From positions 1 through 63,718 of the forward strand of contig JAHRVG010000134.1 in NCBI GenBank assembly GCA_019090795.1: 63,718 nucleotides of DNA, written 5' to 3'. The stretch comes from Paracoccaceae bacterium (GTDB lineage: Bacteria; Pseudomonadota; Alphaproteobacteria; Rhodobacterales; Rhodobacteraceae). This document shows positions 38,368 through 49,213 of this stretch, piece by piece; within the stretch, counting starts at the first letter, position 1; each line of letters starts with the position of its first letter. The notes below the pieces were generated by a model, which was given only the letters and a program-made list of their open reading frames with translations, searched no databases and had not been told where the DNA came from. The position numbers were made by a program, and so were the translations under genes.

Positions 38368-38426
38368 TTGCATAGCATGCTATATACCCTAGCACTTGTA
38401 TAGCGTGCTATGCAAGTGCTAGGGTA
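38368..38426. promoter_or_regulatory. Twin MarR-type operators inside a large inverted repeat
   Basis: Two related palindromes lie in the divergent region: TTGCATAGCATGCTATATA at 38368-38386 and TTGTATAGCGTGCTATGCAA at 38396-38415, 28 bases apart. In addition TACCCTAGCACTTG (38385-38398) is a perfect 14-base inverted repeat of 38413-38426 across the second site. Such paired palindromes next to a marR gene are the expected operators for it. Confidence 0.75.
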
Positions 38427-38430
38427 TTCC

Positions 38431-38865
38431 ATGACATTCGAAAAAACGAAATCAGCTGGCTTTCTGGCTAACCACATGGCGCGTCTGTTTGCTTCTGAGC
38501 TTCTGGCGGTGCTCAAGCCATTGGGTATTGCTCCGGCACAGTTCATGACCCTGCTGGAGTTGTGGGAGGAGAATGCCTTGACCCAGAAACAACTGGTAGA
38601 GCGGCTGGACGTCGAGCAGGCGACAATGGCAAACACCTTGCGCCGAATGGAGCGGGACGGGTTGGTGATGCGCAGATCTCATCCCAAGGATCGCCGCGCA
38701 CAGATCATTTGCCTTACGGTCAAGGCGATGCAGATTGAACAGGCTGCCAAGCAGGCCGCAGGTCGGGTAAATGACAAGGCCTTAGCGGGAATTGAGGATG
38801 TGCCAGCCTTTCTGGAACTGGTTAGCCAGGTGATTGCCAACTTCCAGAATGATGCTGACAGATGA
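38431..38865 (+). CDS. MarR-family transcriptional regulator
   Basis: 144 residues with a winged helix: LTQKQLVERLDVEQATMANTLRRMERDGLVMR and the wing SHPKDRRAQIICLT. The start at 38431 has AGGG six bases upstream; an ATG at 38410 lies inside the operator and is unlikely. It probably represses itself and the divergent membrane-protein gene through the twin palindromes. The ligand is unknown. Its stop overlaps the next gene by ATGA. Confidence 0.9.
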   Translation: MTFEKTKSAGFLANHMARLFASELLAVLKPLGIAPAQFMTLLELWEENALTQKQLVERLDVEQATMANTLRRMERDGLVMRRSHPKDRRAQIICLTVKAMQIEQAAKQAAGRVNDKALAGIEDVPAFLELVSQVIANFQNDADR

Positions 38866-39224
38866 TGCAGATCGAGAATGTAGTCAGCGACCGAGGTTCC
38901 AAATATGCGGTGAGCGGGGGGCAAGCGACGGATAAATCGGAAGCATTGGCCTTTGTCAAACATCTGAAACGAAAAAAGAAATACGCCAAGGCGACCCACA
39001 ACTCATGGGCCGTTATCCTGCCCGATGGCACCCCTATCAAGAATGACGACGGTGAAAGCGGCGCTGGCATGTTGATCTTGCGGATGCTGGAGCGGGCGGA
39101 ACTGAAAGGACAGGTGGTCGTCGTCACCCGCTGGTACGGCGGCGTGCATTTGGGCGGTGATCGTTTCCGACATGTGCAAACCTGCGTGCGCAGCTATCTT
39201 GCGGCGCTCGGCGACATGCGCTAA
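38862..39224 (+). CDS. UPF0029/IMPACT-type (YigZ N-terminal-like) protein
   Basis: 120 residues corresponding to the N-terminal domain of YigZ/IMPACT proteins: AKATHNSWAVI, DDGESGAGM, and VVVVTRWYGGVHLGGDRFRHV are characteristic. The C-terminal YigZ domain is missing, which is common in short members. The biochemical role of the family is unclear. It is coupled to marR by an ATGA overlap and followed by the tRNA gene. Confidence 0.85.
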   Translation: MMQIENVVSDRGSKYAVSGGQATDKSEALAFVKHLKRKKKYAKATHNSWAVILPDGTPIKNDDGESGAGMLILRMLERAELKGQVVVVTRWYGGVHLGGDRFRHVQTCVRSYLAALGDMR

Positions 39225-39236
39225 CACGCCCCTGAC

Positions 39237-39313
<77 letters not shown>

Positions 39314-39370
39314 ACCTTTTCAAGTACTTAGTTTGTAAATTGGACGGCACTTATTCCAGCGAGTGTTTGA

Positions 39371-39390
39371 TGGGGGACGCATGGGGGACA
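39371..39390 (+). repeat. Left-end TGGGGGAC repeats (candidate integrase arm sites)
   Basis: TGGGGGAC at 39371-39378 and TGGGGGACA at 39382-39390 sit 62 and 73 bases inside attL. The same sequence recurs at the right end (50432-50469), which suggests arm-type binding sites for the integrase. Confidence 0.6.
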
Positions 39391-39466
39391 AATCGTCTAA
39401 GTCACAGGTGGATAGTCAAAGAGTTCCTAGCAAATCAACTTTTCGCTCACTCACCTAACCCTACTG

Positions 39467-39651
39467 TTAAAGAGTTACCTTTTCTTTGAATTGACTGCCG
39501 CTATGCTCGAGTGTTTTTCGTATGTCCTGAAGGTCCGACATAGAGCGGGCAAGCCGGTCGAGTCTGCTGATGACCAGTACGTCCCCCTCCCTAAAAACTC
39601 GAGCGCAGCGTTGACGACCTCGCGTTTTTTACTCGCAGCCCCAGAACACAT
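39467..39651 (-). pseudogene. Serine recombinase (resolvase/invertase) relic
   Basis: On the minus strand the translation REGDVLVISRLDRLARSM followed by SDLQDIRKTLEHSG is the characteristic arginine-rich catalytic-domain block of serine recombinases. The upstream piece (REVVNAALEFL) continues in another frame, with the shift near the C-run at 39583-39597. The N-terminal serine motif and the C-terminal DNA-binding part are missing, and the frame closes at 39467. It is a decayed fragment and the main content of the 370-base gap between the tRNA and hsdR. Confidence 0.75.
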
Positions 39652-39682
39652 TCAAACTCATTTAAACCGCCTAATTCACTTT

Positions 39683-42600
39683 CTAAGACTGCCAGCGCAG
39701 CAACATCTCGGCTTGTGAAATAACTGTTGAAATTGCATTAGCCGCAAGATCGGGTGGGTATCCGTATTTCTTCAAAATTCGTTTTACCAAAACTCGCAGT
39801 TTGGCGCGCGCACTATCTTTGAGGTGCCAATCAACTGTTACATTCTTTTGCAACTGTTCAACGAGTACATTGGCAATTACGCGTAGCTGCTCATTGCCCA
39901 AGACCTCAACAGCAGAATTGTTATCTGACAGCGCGTCATAGAACGCCAATTCCTCAGGGCTTAAGCCAAGATCATCTCCCCTTTGAATGGAACTCTGGAG
40001 GTCTTTTGAGAGGTTAATCAGCTCTTGTATCATCTCCAAGCTAGTAATGGCATTTGAGTGGTATCTGGCAATTGATGCCTCAAGCCTTTCCGAAAACGCT
40101 TTCGCTTCAACAATATTTTTAGCAGCCCGACTTTTGATCTCACCATTCAACAGCTTTTTTAGTGCCTCAAGGGCAAGGTTTTTTTGCTCCATCGCTTGAA
40201 TTTCCGCTAAAAACTCATCCGAGAGGATCGAAATATCAGGTCGATCAAACCCTGCGGCTCCTAAGATATCTATGATTTCTGCATTGGCAATCGCTGCGTC
40301 AATCAGTTGACCAATGGCCATTTCTTTATTCCGCTGGCTTAACCCGCCTTTTGCCGTAGGTTTAACCATCGCCGCACGCACTGCCTGAAAAAAGCCAACC
40401 TCGTTTTTAATCTCACGTGCCGTATCACTCGCCGCTGCCAATGCAAACGCCTTGCCCAGTGCCAAAACCAAATCTTGAAACCGACCCAATTCTTTCTTTT
40501 TGTCGTTTTCATCCGCAAGCGTATTTGCAGCGGCTTGTTGTTGACCTAATATCCAATCAATCGCGTTTGCCAGCGCGGTTAAACGCTCTCCTGGCTCTCC
40601 TTCAACCCCAGCTGAATAATCAAATCCGGCAAACATCTGCTGTGTTAGCTCAAACTTTTCAACCAATACTGCCACGGCTTCTTCTTCACTGATCCCAGTT
40701 TGCCCTTGATCCGATGCCGTATAATTTTGCAGCGCCTTTTTTAGGTTCTGCCCTATGCCGATATAATCCACCACCAATCCAGCTGGCTTATCCTTGAATA
40801 CACGGTTTACCCGCGCAATCGCCTGCATCAAACCGTGCCCTCGCATTGGTTTATCGACATACATTGTGTGCATACTTGGCGCGTCAAATCCAGTCAGCCA
40901 CATATCGCGCACAATCACCAGCTTGAGCGGGTCTTTCACATCCCGCGCCCGTTTGGCCAAGCCATCACGCCGCGCCTTGTTGCCGATATGTTGTTGCCAT
41001 TCCAGCGGGTCAGACGCCGATCCTGTCATCACAACTTTGACGGCCCCTTCCAAATCGGAATCCGAATGCCATTCCGGGCGCAGCGCAACGATCCGTGCAT
41101 ACAGATCAACACATATTCGGCGGCTCATGCAGACGGCCATAGCTTTTCCATCCAGTGCCTCGAGCCGGGCTTCCAAATGGCTCACAATATCGGCTGCAAC
41201 CTGATCCAAGCGCGGGGCGGCACCTACCAGCCGTTCAACGGTGCTCCAACTTGCCTTGGCCTTTTCCTGCTCTGAAAGGCTTTCATCATCGAACAGCGCA
41301 TCTACCGCCGCGTCAATCTCCGGCTTGGCCTCCTCATTCAATTCTATCCGCGCCAAGCGGCTCTCGTAATAGATCGGAACCGTGGCTTTATCCTCTACCG
41401 CGCGGCTAATATCGTAAATGTCGATGTAATCCCCAAACACTGCCCGCGTATTTACATCTGCCGCATCAATCGGGGTGCCGGTGAAGCCCGCAAACGAGGC
41501 ATTCGGCAAGGCCTCGCGCACATAATGCGCATAGCCATAGCGCCGAATGCCCGTGCCTTTATTCAGCTTTACGTCAAAACCATATTGGCTCCGGTGCGCC
41601 TCATCCACCAACACAATTATGTTGCGCCTATCCGATAGCTCCGGGAAATGCTCTTCGCCCTTTTCCGGCGAAAACTTTTGCAATGTCGAAAATATCACCC
41701 CGCCCGATTGCCGGTCCAACCGCTCGCGCAAATCCTCGCGGTTCAATACTTGTTCGGGGGTTTGGCGCAACAGGTCTTTGCACATGGCAAATGTCCCGTA
41801 CAACTGATCGTCCAGATCATTCCTGTCTGTCAGCACTAAAACAGTAGGGTTGCCCAGTGCTTGCGCCCGCACAACCAACCCCGCAAAGAACGCCATCAAA
41901 AAGCTTTTGCCCGAGCCTTGCGTATGCCAGATCACCCCGATCTTGCGGTCCCCGTCTGGCTCTACCGCCTCAAGCGTGCGTGCCAGCGCCTTTTGCGCGC
42001 CGAAAAACTGGTGATAGCCTGCAACAATCTTGAACGGCCCGTCGCCCTTGTCGCCAAACACGGTAAAATCGCGGATCAGAGCCAAAAACCGCGTCTTGTC
42101 AAACACCCCACGCATGAGAGTGTCGGATTCCTGCGGCCCGCTGGGGGTGAAGTCGCCCTCGGCCCCCGTTACACTGCGCCACGGCATGAACCGCTCTTCA
42201 TCAGCCGTCAGCGACCCTATGCGCCCATATAGCCCGTCCGAGGTGATTAGAACGGCGTTGGTGCGAAACAGCGAGGGGATTTGCTTTTTGTAGGTCTGCA
42301 ACTGGTTATAGGCATCTTCAATCGTTGCCGTCGCACTCGCCGCGCTCTTCAGCTCCAGCACCGCCAGCGGCAGGCCATTTACAAAAACCACCACGTCAGG
42401 CCGCCGGTTGTGGCCGCCTTCAACCACGGTGAACTGGTTTGTGACCATCCAGTCATTGGCATCCACATTGTCAAAATCCAGCAGCCAGACCTTGTCGCCC
42501 TTAAACGACCCATCGGGGCGCTTAAATTCTACATCTACCCCGCGCGTGAGCAGGGTATGGATGCGCCGGTTTTCCTCTATCAAGGAGGGTGTTTCGGATT

Positions 42601-42820
42601 GGGTGATTTGCTTTATCGCGGCCTCGCGGGCCTCGGGCGGGATGCTGGGATTAAGCCGTGCCACGGTGTCACGCAGGCGGCCCAGTAGCAAAACCTCGCC
42701 GTAGGCCGCGCGCTCTTTTTGCGGGGCATCGGGGCCAATGAGGGTGGGGTCACCAAAAGCATACCCCATAGTTTTAAAACTATCGAGCACCGCTTGCTCG
42801 ACCATATCCTCGTTAAACAT
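39683..42820 (-). CDS. hsdR: Type I restriction enzyme, R (motor/nuclease) subunit
   Basis: About 1045 residues. The nuclease core is [20 protein letters not shown] (Asp143, Glu157, Lys159 counted from the GTG at 42823). Helicase motifs follow: Walker [19 protein letters not shown] box [11 protein letters not shown], and FTGTPID. It cuts unmodified DNA after translocation, in complex with HsdM and HsdS. The start is the ATG at 42820 or the GTG at 42823, both overlapping the hsdS stop. The 3' third is visibly richer in A and T than the 5' part. Confidence 0.95.
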   Translation of the reverse strand: MFNEDMVEQAVLDSFKTMGYAFGDPTLIGPDAPQKERAAYGEVLLLGRLRDTVARLNPSIPPEAREAAIKQITQSETPSLIEENRRIHTLLTRGVDVEFKRPDGSFKGDKVWLLDFDNVDANDWMVTNQFTVVEGGHNRRPDVVVFVNGLPLAVLELKSAASATATIEDAYNQLQTYKKQIPSLFRTNAVLITSDGLYGRIGSLTADEERFMPWRSVTGAEGDFTPSGPQESDTLMRGVFDKTRFLALIRDFTVFGDKGDGPFKIVAGYHQFFGAQKALARTLEAVEPDGDRKIGVIWHTQGSGKSFLMAFFAGLVVRAQALGNPTVLVLTDRNDLDDQLYGTFAMCKDLLRQTPEQVLNREDLRERLDRQSGGVIFSTLQKFSPEKGEEHFPELSDRRNIIVLVDEAHRSQYGFDVKLNKGTGIRRYGYAHYVREALPNASFAGFTGTPIDAADVNTRAVFGDYIDIYDISRAVEDKATVPIYYESRLARIELNEEAKPEIDAAVDALFDDESLSEQEKAKASWSTVERLVGAAPRLDQVAADIVSHLEARLEALDGKAMAVCMSRRICVDLYARIVALRPEWHSDSDLEGAVKVVMTGSASDPLEWQQHIGNKARRDGLAKRARDVKDPLKLVIVRDMWLTGFDAPSMHTMYVDKPMRGHGLMQAIARVNRVFKDKPAGLVVDYIGIGQNLKKALQNYTASDQGQTGISEEEAVAVLVEKFELTQQMFAGFDYSAGVEGEPGERLTALANAIDWILGQQQAAANTLADENDKKKELGRFQDLVLALGKAFALAAASDTAREIKNEVGFFQAVRAAMVKPTAKGGLSQRNKEMAIGQLIDAAIANAEIIDILGAAGFDRPDISILSDEFLAEIQAMEQKNLALEALKKLLNGEIKSRAAKNIVEAKAFSERLEASIARYHSNAITSLEMIQELINLSKDLQSSIQRGDDLGLSPEELAFYDALSDNNSAVEVLGNEQLRVIANVLVEQLQKNVTVDWHLKDSARAKLRVLVKRILKKYGYPPDLAANAISTVISQAEMLLRWQS

Positions 42821-44075
42821 CACGCCCCCTCCCGCAAACTGATTTCACCCGACATCAATTTAGGCAACAACAAATCCCGCATCTCGGCTAGGGTTTGGTT
42901 TTCTATTTCGTTATTTGCAATCAAGTTGTAAAGTGCCCCTACAATTTCAGAAAACGCATTCAAAACACCCTCATTCGGTGAAGTCACCAGAATAGGCTTG
43001 AAGTTCTTTTTGCTGATCTCTTGAAAAGTTGAGCCGTTGGCGTTCGCTTCTATTGTTTCCATGTTTTCTTCGCACCAGAGCTTTGCAAAATAAGTTGGAA
43101 AGCGTTTCGTTGGGCGCATCACGATGAACCCCTGATTTACTGCAATTGGAACACTTGCAATTGCTAGGTAGCCAATAGGTGCGCGCGAAGACATCAGCAC
43201 ACTACCAACAGAGGAAAGCCCAGAGCTTACTTTTACTATTCCGGAATCAGTCAACTTACGTTCGGTGTCGCTAATAAAAATTCCTGATAGTTTTGACAGG
43301 TCGCGCGGCGTAGCCCATTGGTGTTGGCCATTTAGCCAAAACTCTTCGTTTTTTGTGCTAGGCGTTCCGCCTCCTGCAATATTCGAAATTTCGCCGATGG
43401 GTAAACGCTCCCACCCCTCCGGCAAGCCGTTTTCGCCAAGGTTGCCTGGAAACAGGGCGGCGGTTTTTTGGGCTTGGGGGGGGGCGGTAATAGCCCCGCC
43501 GAGGATTTTGACAGGGTCCACCTCCCCCGCCATTTTGCGCCGTGTCGGGCCGAAATCCACAAACCAATCCCGAAAAACCTCCCGCGCCATCCCCTCCAAC
43601 GTCTCGTTCATCTGCCGGTTAAGCTCGATTTTGTCGTCAAACACAGCAAGGGCATCGCTTATTGCATTTTGCTCACTGACAGGTGGAAGCCAAAAATCGT
43701 ATGTATAAACTGCGGCTCTCGTCGTTGATGGAATTGGTGATCCATCGTCAATCTCCCCAACTTTGTAATATTTCATCGCATAATATAACCACCGCATATC
43801 CATTTCGGAAATGGGTTTCACATAGTATGCAGTGTCGATAACGAAAAACGGTTGATCAGAATAATGGACGCCACGATAAGCACCTTTTCGTCCTAGGATA
43901 ACGCCCGGCCCTGGGGCGAGGTAGTCGGTATGCGTCCCAACTTGACCGTTTGTTCCATAAACAGGGTATGCTTTATCCGCGCTTTTATAGTCACGAATAG
44001 CCTTCCCGTATTTTAGTTCAATTTCATTGCCCCATGTCGATAGTCTCCAACCATCTTTTGATTTGTCCCAACCAG

Positions 44076-44079
<4 letters not shown>
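42820..44079 (-). CDS. hsdS: Type I restriction enzyme, S (specificity) subunit
   Basis: 419 residues with the HsdS plan: target-recognition domain 1 (about residues 1-135), a conserved spacer helix ([19 protein letters not shown]), target-recognition domain 2 beginning near [20 protein letters not shown], and a closing helix ([19 protein letters not shown]). It sets the DNA target for both methylation and cutting. It overlaps the split hsdM by ATGA upstream and hsdR downstream. No second hsdS copy or partial TRD was seen nearby. Confidence 0.95.
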
Positions 44080-45643
<1,564 letters not shown>

Positions 45644-45731
45644 AATTTAGCCGGTCCTTTGAATTAAGTTAGCCAAAGACTAACGCCACCGGTCAGCAAG
45701 GCAAAGCGATTTCGCAACTAAAGCGAGAGAA
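45644..45731. other. Short spacer upstream of hsdM
   Basis: Only 88 bases separate the start of hsdM from the stop of the recombinase gene behind it. It must hold the hsd promoter if the locus is transcribed independently. I see no clear consensus promoter or terminator in it. Confidence 0.3.
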
Positions 45732-46751
45732 TTAAAGCGACATTCCCTTAATCAATTCCCCCTGCCGTTCCACCGAAATCTGCAAATAGGCACTGATTGT
45801 GGTGTCGATGCTGTCATGGCCAAGGTTCATAGACCATGCTTTGAACTGTTCGCGGGTGTCACACATCTGGTCGCCGTATTTGGTCAGCGTTTTGCGGAAA
45901 CTATGCGGGAAAAACGGGTGCAGGCCAGCGGTGACGAATGTTGATTTGATCATTTCTCGAAAGGCGCTGGCATTGGCGTAGGTTTCGCCCGTTAGGCCCG
46001 TGCATTGAAAGCCTACGCCCTCGACCACTTCAATCTTGGGCTTGGGAAACAGCGCGTCATTTGGCCCGAACAACATATCTTTGCGCAGGTAGTTAACCCA
46101 ATCGGTGAAACAGGTCAGATAGGTATCACCCACCGGATAAAACCAAGTGTAGAAGGTTTTCGAATTCTTGGTGCGCACGTCGCGGGCATCCTGAAATATC
46201 TGGCTTTCAATCAGATCAACATGTTTCAGGCGAAAAGAAGTCAGGGCACTGTCACGCGCACCCGTCAACATCAGCAGGGCAAAACCCGCGCGGTTGCGCT
46301 GTTCAATCAAGGTTGCGCCGGGCATCTGATTAAACGCATGGGCACATTGCTCCATCGACGGATAAGGGATTTCCCGCTTGGCATGGGCAACGCGCGCGTC
46401 CTTGGCGTTATTGTTGAAATAGGCCGCATCCAGATAGCTGATCCGCGATTTATAACCTTGCTGCGATGCAAGCCAGACAAAGAAAGATTTTATCATGCGC
46501 AGGATTGCATCAATCGTTGCCTTGGCCAAAGGATCGCCCGCGCGGGTTTTCTCTTTGGAAAGGTTCTTTTTGAAGCGGTTCACATGCTCATGGTGAAACT
46601 TTTTGAAAGACTTGAAACTGGTTGCCTGTTCATAGCGCAGGATCGCCGCCGCGACCTTATCCAGCGTGGTTTCGCTCTTGCCTTCCACATTGCGTAGATA
46701 GTTGAAATAGGCGCGCTTAATGCGTTCATTTTCTGGATTGCGTTTTGTCAT
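45732..46751 (-). CDS. Second tyrosine recombinase of the island
   Basis: 339 residues with the full catalytic set of the phage-integrase fold: Arg166 (TGARDSAL), His283 and Arg286 (PHSFRKTL), His312 (LGHDS) and Tyr322 (ISAYLQI). The N-terminal part (residues 1-110) looks like a SAM-like core-binding domain. The start at 46751 has GGAG upstream; the frame is open to 46898 but that overlaps the preceding gene's end. It is not at an island end, unlike the integrase at 49.2 kb. Its target is unknown. Confidence 0.88.
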   Translation of the reverse strand: MTKRNPENERIKRAYFNYLRNVEGKSETTLDKVAAAILRYEQATSFKSFKKFHHEHVNRFKKNLSKEKTRAGDPLAKATIDAILRMIKSFFVWLASQQGYKSRISYLDAAYFNNNAKDARVAHAKREIPYPSMEQCAHAFNQMPGATLIEQRNRAGFALLMLTGARDSALTSFRLKHVDLIESQIFQDARDVRTKNSKTFYTWFYPVGDTYLTCFTDWVNYLRKDMLFGPNDALFPKPKIEVVEGVGFQCTGLTGETYANASAFREMIKSTFVTAGLHPFFPHSFRKTLTKYGDQMCDTREQFKAWSMNLGHDSIDTTISAYLQISVERQGELIKGMSL

Positions 46752-46803
46752 TGGTTGCTGCTCCCTATGAAGTGCTAATTTAAGTGGTGGTTGTTTGTAT
46801 CGT

Positions 46804-47229
46804 TTAGGGTGCGCTATCGCCGTTGAAGTGAATTTTGAAATGCTCGGAAAACACGGATATTTTGGCATTGCTGATGATGCGCGAACACATGCCACCACAG
46901 GCGCTACAGATGCCGTTCAAGCGTCCTGTCTTTGCAGTATGGGTTGTGTAGGTAACAGCGCTGTTCAAAGGCTTGCGGCCCGCCTTGCAGGCAAAGCAAT
47001 TCAACTCGTTTTCCGGCAAGGTAAATTTTCTGGATTTAGTTTTGGCAGTGATAAAATCGCGCAGGTCGATGCCGTAAAGCAGAAAGGGGCGTTGGCCTTT
47101 TTCAATGGGTAATCCTTGCTTGATCCAGTTTCGGATTGTAGCAATCGAAATATCCAATTCTTCGGCGGCCTCAGCGGTTGTGTAAGTCAGGTTCTTTTTG
47201 ATCCGGCTGGGATTGATACGTTTAGCCAT
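46804..47229 (-). CDS. Helix-turn-helix protein with a C-terminal cysteine cluster
   Basis: 141 residues. The N-terminal half is a MerR/excisionase-like helix-turn-helix (YTTAEAAEELDISIATIRNW). The second half has two CxxC-type pairs (CFACK and CSACGGMC), suggesting zinc binding. The start at 47229 overlaps the stop of the 54-residue gene, so translation is probably coupled. It lies 52 bases before the recombinase gene and could be its directionality or control factor; that is inference. Confidence 0.75.
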   Translation of the reverse strand: MAKRINPSRIKKNLTYTTAEAAEELDISIATIRNWIKQGLPIEKGQRPFLLYGIDLRDFITAKTKSRKFTLPENELNCFACKAGRKPLNSAVTYTTHTAKTGRLNGICSACGGMCSRIISNAKISVFSEHFKIHFNGDSAP

Positions 47230-47386
47230 CGTCTTGCCCCTCAAACAAGTCGCGGATGCCCAGCTCTGAAATGGAAAACTGGCTGTTACCCAAAAATGCG
47301 TGCAGATAATCCAATTCGTTTTGCATGAAATCTGCAAGGATGATTGCAAGAGTAGCTTTCACATCTACGGGGGTGGGGACTGTCAT
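47222..47386 (-). CDS. 54-residue coupled small protein
   Basis: A small acidic frame starting MTVPTPVDVKATLAIILADF and ending LFEGQDDG. The ATG at 47386 overlaps the stop of the gene behind it (ATGA) and its own stop overlaps the ATG of the next gene by 8 bases. These two tight overlaps are the main reason to believe it is translated. No domain recognised; it may act as a coupling element. Confidence 0.55.
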   Translation of the reverse strand: MTVPTPVDVKATLAIILADFMQNELDYLHAFLGNSQFSISELGIRDLFEGQDDG

Positions 47387-48009
47387 TGCACCACCATCTT
47401 CAAAAAACAATCTGCCTTTCCGTTTCCGGCAATCACCGTTCCGCGCATGAAGTTTGTTGAGAGGATATGGCTAGATGTATATATGGCAGGGTTTTCCTTC
47501 ACGGAAATGGATTGTTTTTGTTCAAAAGGGGTAGGAATTTCCGATATTTGAGTGGACATAAGTTGGTTTTTCCCTCCCCCCCGGTATGTTTTTCCATCCA
47601 AGGAATGTCGGTTTTTCCAACGGGGCTTTTGCATTTTCCATTTCATAAACTCCTTACTGGCCGAAACTCCTTCCAAGGTTTCTTCGGTCAATGCGTAGGT
47701 TGCAGATTGCCCGATACCACTTGGCCCCAAACAATGCCCGCGCGTCAAAACAATGAAACCTCGTTTTTTCAGTTCAGAAAAATATCCGCCAACCGTATCT
47801 CGGCCAACATTTAGAGCTCTAGCCGCATCACGATGGCTCAAGAATAAGTTGCCATTGTTGCCACCTTTGTAATGGCGTTTTAATTCGATATAGAGTGCCC
47901 TTGGCCCCGGCTTCATGGTTGCCCATGCTTCGGACGCTTGGAGCCACTCAGAAAGCTGGACAAACGATCCAGCACCCCCTTTTTTACCTTTGTACCGGTT
48001 GGTCCGCAT
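47383..48009 (-). CDS. Winged-helix DNA-binding protein, replication-like or regulatory
   Basis: 208 residues. A helix-turn-helix is visible in LSHRDAARALNVGRDTVGGY followed by FSELKKRGFIVLTRG, as in winged-helix proteins of mobile elements. The C-terminal half is basic and low in structure (WKMQKPRWKNRHSLDGK). It is the first gene of a four-gene coupled run that ends in the tyrosine recombinase. A role as element regulator or initiator is possible; neither is shown. Confidence 0.65.
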   Translation of the reverse strand: MRTNRYKGKKGGAGSFVQLSEWLQASEAWATMKPGPRALYIELKRHYKGGNNGNLFLSHRDAARALNVGRDTVGGYFSELKKRGFIVLTRGHCLGPSGIGQSATYALTEETLEGVSASKEFMKWKMQKPRWKNRHSLDGKTYRGGGKNQLMSTQISEIPTPFEQKQSISVKENPAIYTSSHILSTNFMRGTVIAGNGKADCFLKMVVQ

Positions 48010-48060
48010 GATGCTACCTCGCTCTGGAGTTTGTAGGAGTTTGGCTATCGTTGCGGGTAT

Positions 48061-48306
48061 TCAGTCACCGCAAGAAATGCAGCCTGCGCCCCACAGTGGG
48101 GGGGCGGGTTTTGGTTGTGCGGCTGACGTTGCAGCATCAATCCAACGGTTGATCTCGGATATTTCGATCCGGCTGGATTTACCGATTTTCAACTTTGTCA
48201 GCCGCCCGGCTTTGATTTCATTGTAAAGTGTCGCGCGAGAAACGGCGGCATATGATGCGGCTTCATTAATGCGCAACAAGCGGCGAGGAGTTTCAGAATG
48301 TATCAT
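48061..48306 (-). CDS. AlpA/excisionase-like DNA-binding protein
   Basis: 81 residues with the helix-turn-helix of the excisionase/AlpA group: LLRINEAASYAAVSRATLYN and RLTKLKIGKSSRIEISEI. AlpA proteins activate integrase genes or aid excision of islands. It lies upstream of the coupled operon at 48.0 kb. Its C-terminus has a short Pro/Ala and cysteine tail. Upstream of the start there is an inverted repeat CCTGTAT/ATACAGG (48313-48319, 48341-48347). Confidence 0.82.
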   Translation of the reverse strand: MIHSETPRRLLRINEAASYAAVSRATLYNEIKAGRLTKLKIGKSSRIEISEINRWIDAATSAAQPKPAPPLWGAGCISCGD

Positions 48307-48312
48307 TTTTGT

Positions 48313-48347
48313 CCTGTATTTGTATGTGTGCAGGTGGAATATACAGG
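48313..48347. promoter_or_regulatory. Inverted repeat upstream of the AlpA-like gene
   Basis: CCTGTAT at 48313-48319 and ATACAGG at 48341-48347, seven-base perfect arms separated by 21 bases, begin seven bases before the start codon. Spacing of about 28 bases centre to centre fits binding of a dimer or two monomers on one face of the helix. The role as operator is inferred. Confidence 0.4.
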
Positions 48348-48436
48348 AAAGAATGGCTTCTCGAAGGGAAGCAAAAGTGGCAAAATGTGAAAAGAGATTT
48401 GCTTAGGGTTTTGCCTTAATAAAACTTACATTTTGC

Positions 48437-49213
48437 CTAATTTTTTAGGCCTAGTGCCCTTTTGATTGTATCGGAGTGTAGAGAGAGTCCACATTCCGCT
48501 TCGACACGGCGAGCAACCGATTTCCATGAGGTTCCAGAATGACCATTTGGAAAAATTTTATCATAAGTCTGTGCAGCTAATTCCCTTTTACTCGGTCGTC
48601 CTACGGAAAGAATATGCTCGGTAGGTGTTGGCGAATAAATCGCTCTTAGTTTTTCTTTCGATGGAATGTTCTCTTGCTTGATGGTTAGCGCGGCCCCATC
48701 AAATGGCTCAAAAGTTTGTAAAAGTTGTTCTGCTCGCAAGATCGCCGTAGTTAAGTTTTCAAGTTTAATATTGTTTCCCTCCAAATTCAGGGACGCTTTT
48801 CTCCTAATTCTAATTGCTGTTTTCAATTTTTCAACTCTGGCATAAGCGCCATCCAACCACTTTTTTGCGCGATTTGTGTCAATACACCAGCTTTTGTGGC
48901 CTACGATCCACAACCCAGAAAACCCAACTTTTGAACCTGCAAGTTCACGAGACAAAACACTATTATGAACTCGTAAAACAACACCTTTTCTGGTGCAGAT
49001 CTCAAGTATATTCGGCTTGTTAATCAGATTAAGTAGCGCTTCAATTGCTTCCGCATACCTGTTCCATCCATTCGCATGAAAATCGATCTGCTCTTGCCTT
49101 GAACGTTTATTTAGTTCGGAAGCGGGGAACGGATCGGGCCGGTTTTCTTTTGCAATCTCTCTAAATAGCCTTTCAACCTCAACAATCATTTCGTATCCAT
49201 CTGTACAAAACAT
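48437..49213 (-). CDS. Island protein of unknown function, coupled to the integrase
   Basis: About 258 residues. I do not recognise the family. It begins in overlap with the integrase stop (GTG at 49216 or ATG at 49213), so it is expected to be made together with the integrase. The middle is charged and probably helical (RAKKWLDGAYARVEKLKTAI); the C-terminal 60 residues (SVGRPSKRELAAQTYDKI and SWKSVARRVEAECGLSLHSD) look like a DNA-binding helix-turn-helix. Its base composition is AT-rich compared with the hsd genes. Confidence 0.7.
   Translation of the reverse strand: MFCTDGYEMIVEVERLFREIAKENRPDPFPASELNKRSRQEQIDFHANGWNRYAEAIEALLNLINKPNILEICTRKGVVLRVHNSVLSRELAGSKVGFSGLWIVGHKSWCIDTNRAKKWLDGAYARVEKLKTAIRIRRKASLNLEGNNIKLENLTTAILRAEQLLQTFEPFDGAALTIKQENIPSKEKLRAIYSPTPTEHILSVGRPSKRELAAQTYDKIFPNGHSGTSWKSVARRVEAECGLSLHSDTIKRALGLKN

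Noticed and set aside
46005-46697. 230-codon frame opposite the internal recombinase
   Set aside because: Antisense to a gene with a full catalytic residue set; no independent evidence of coding.
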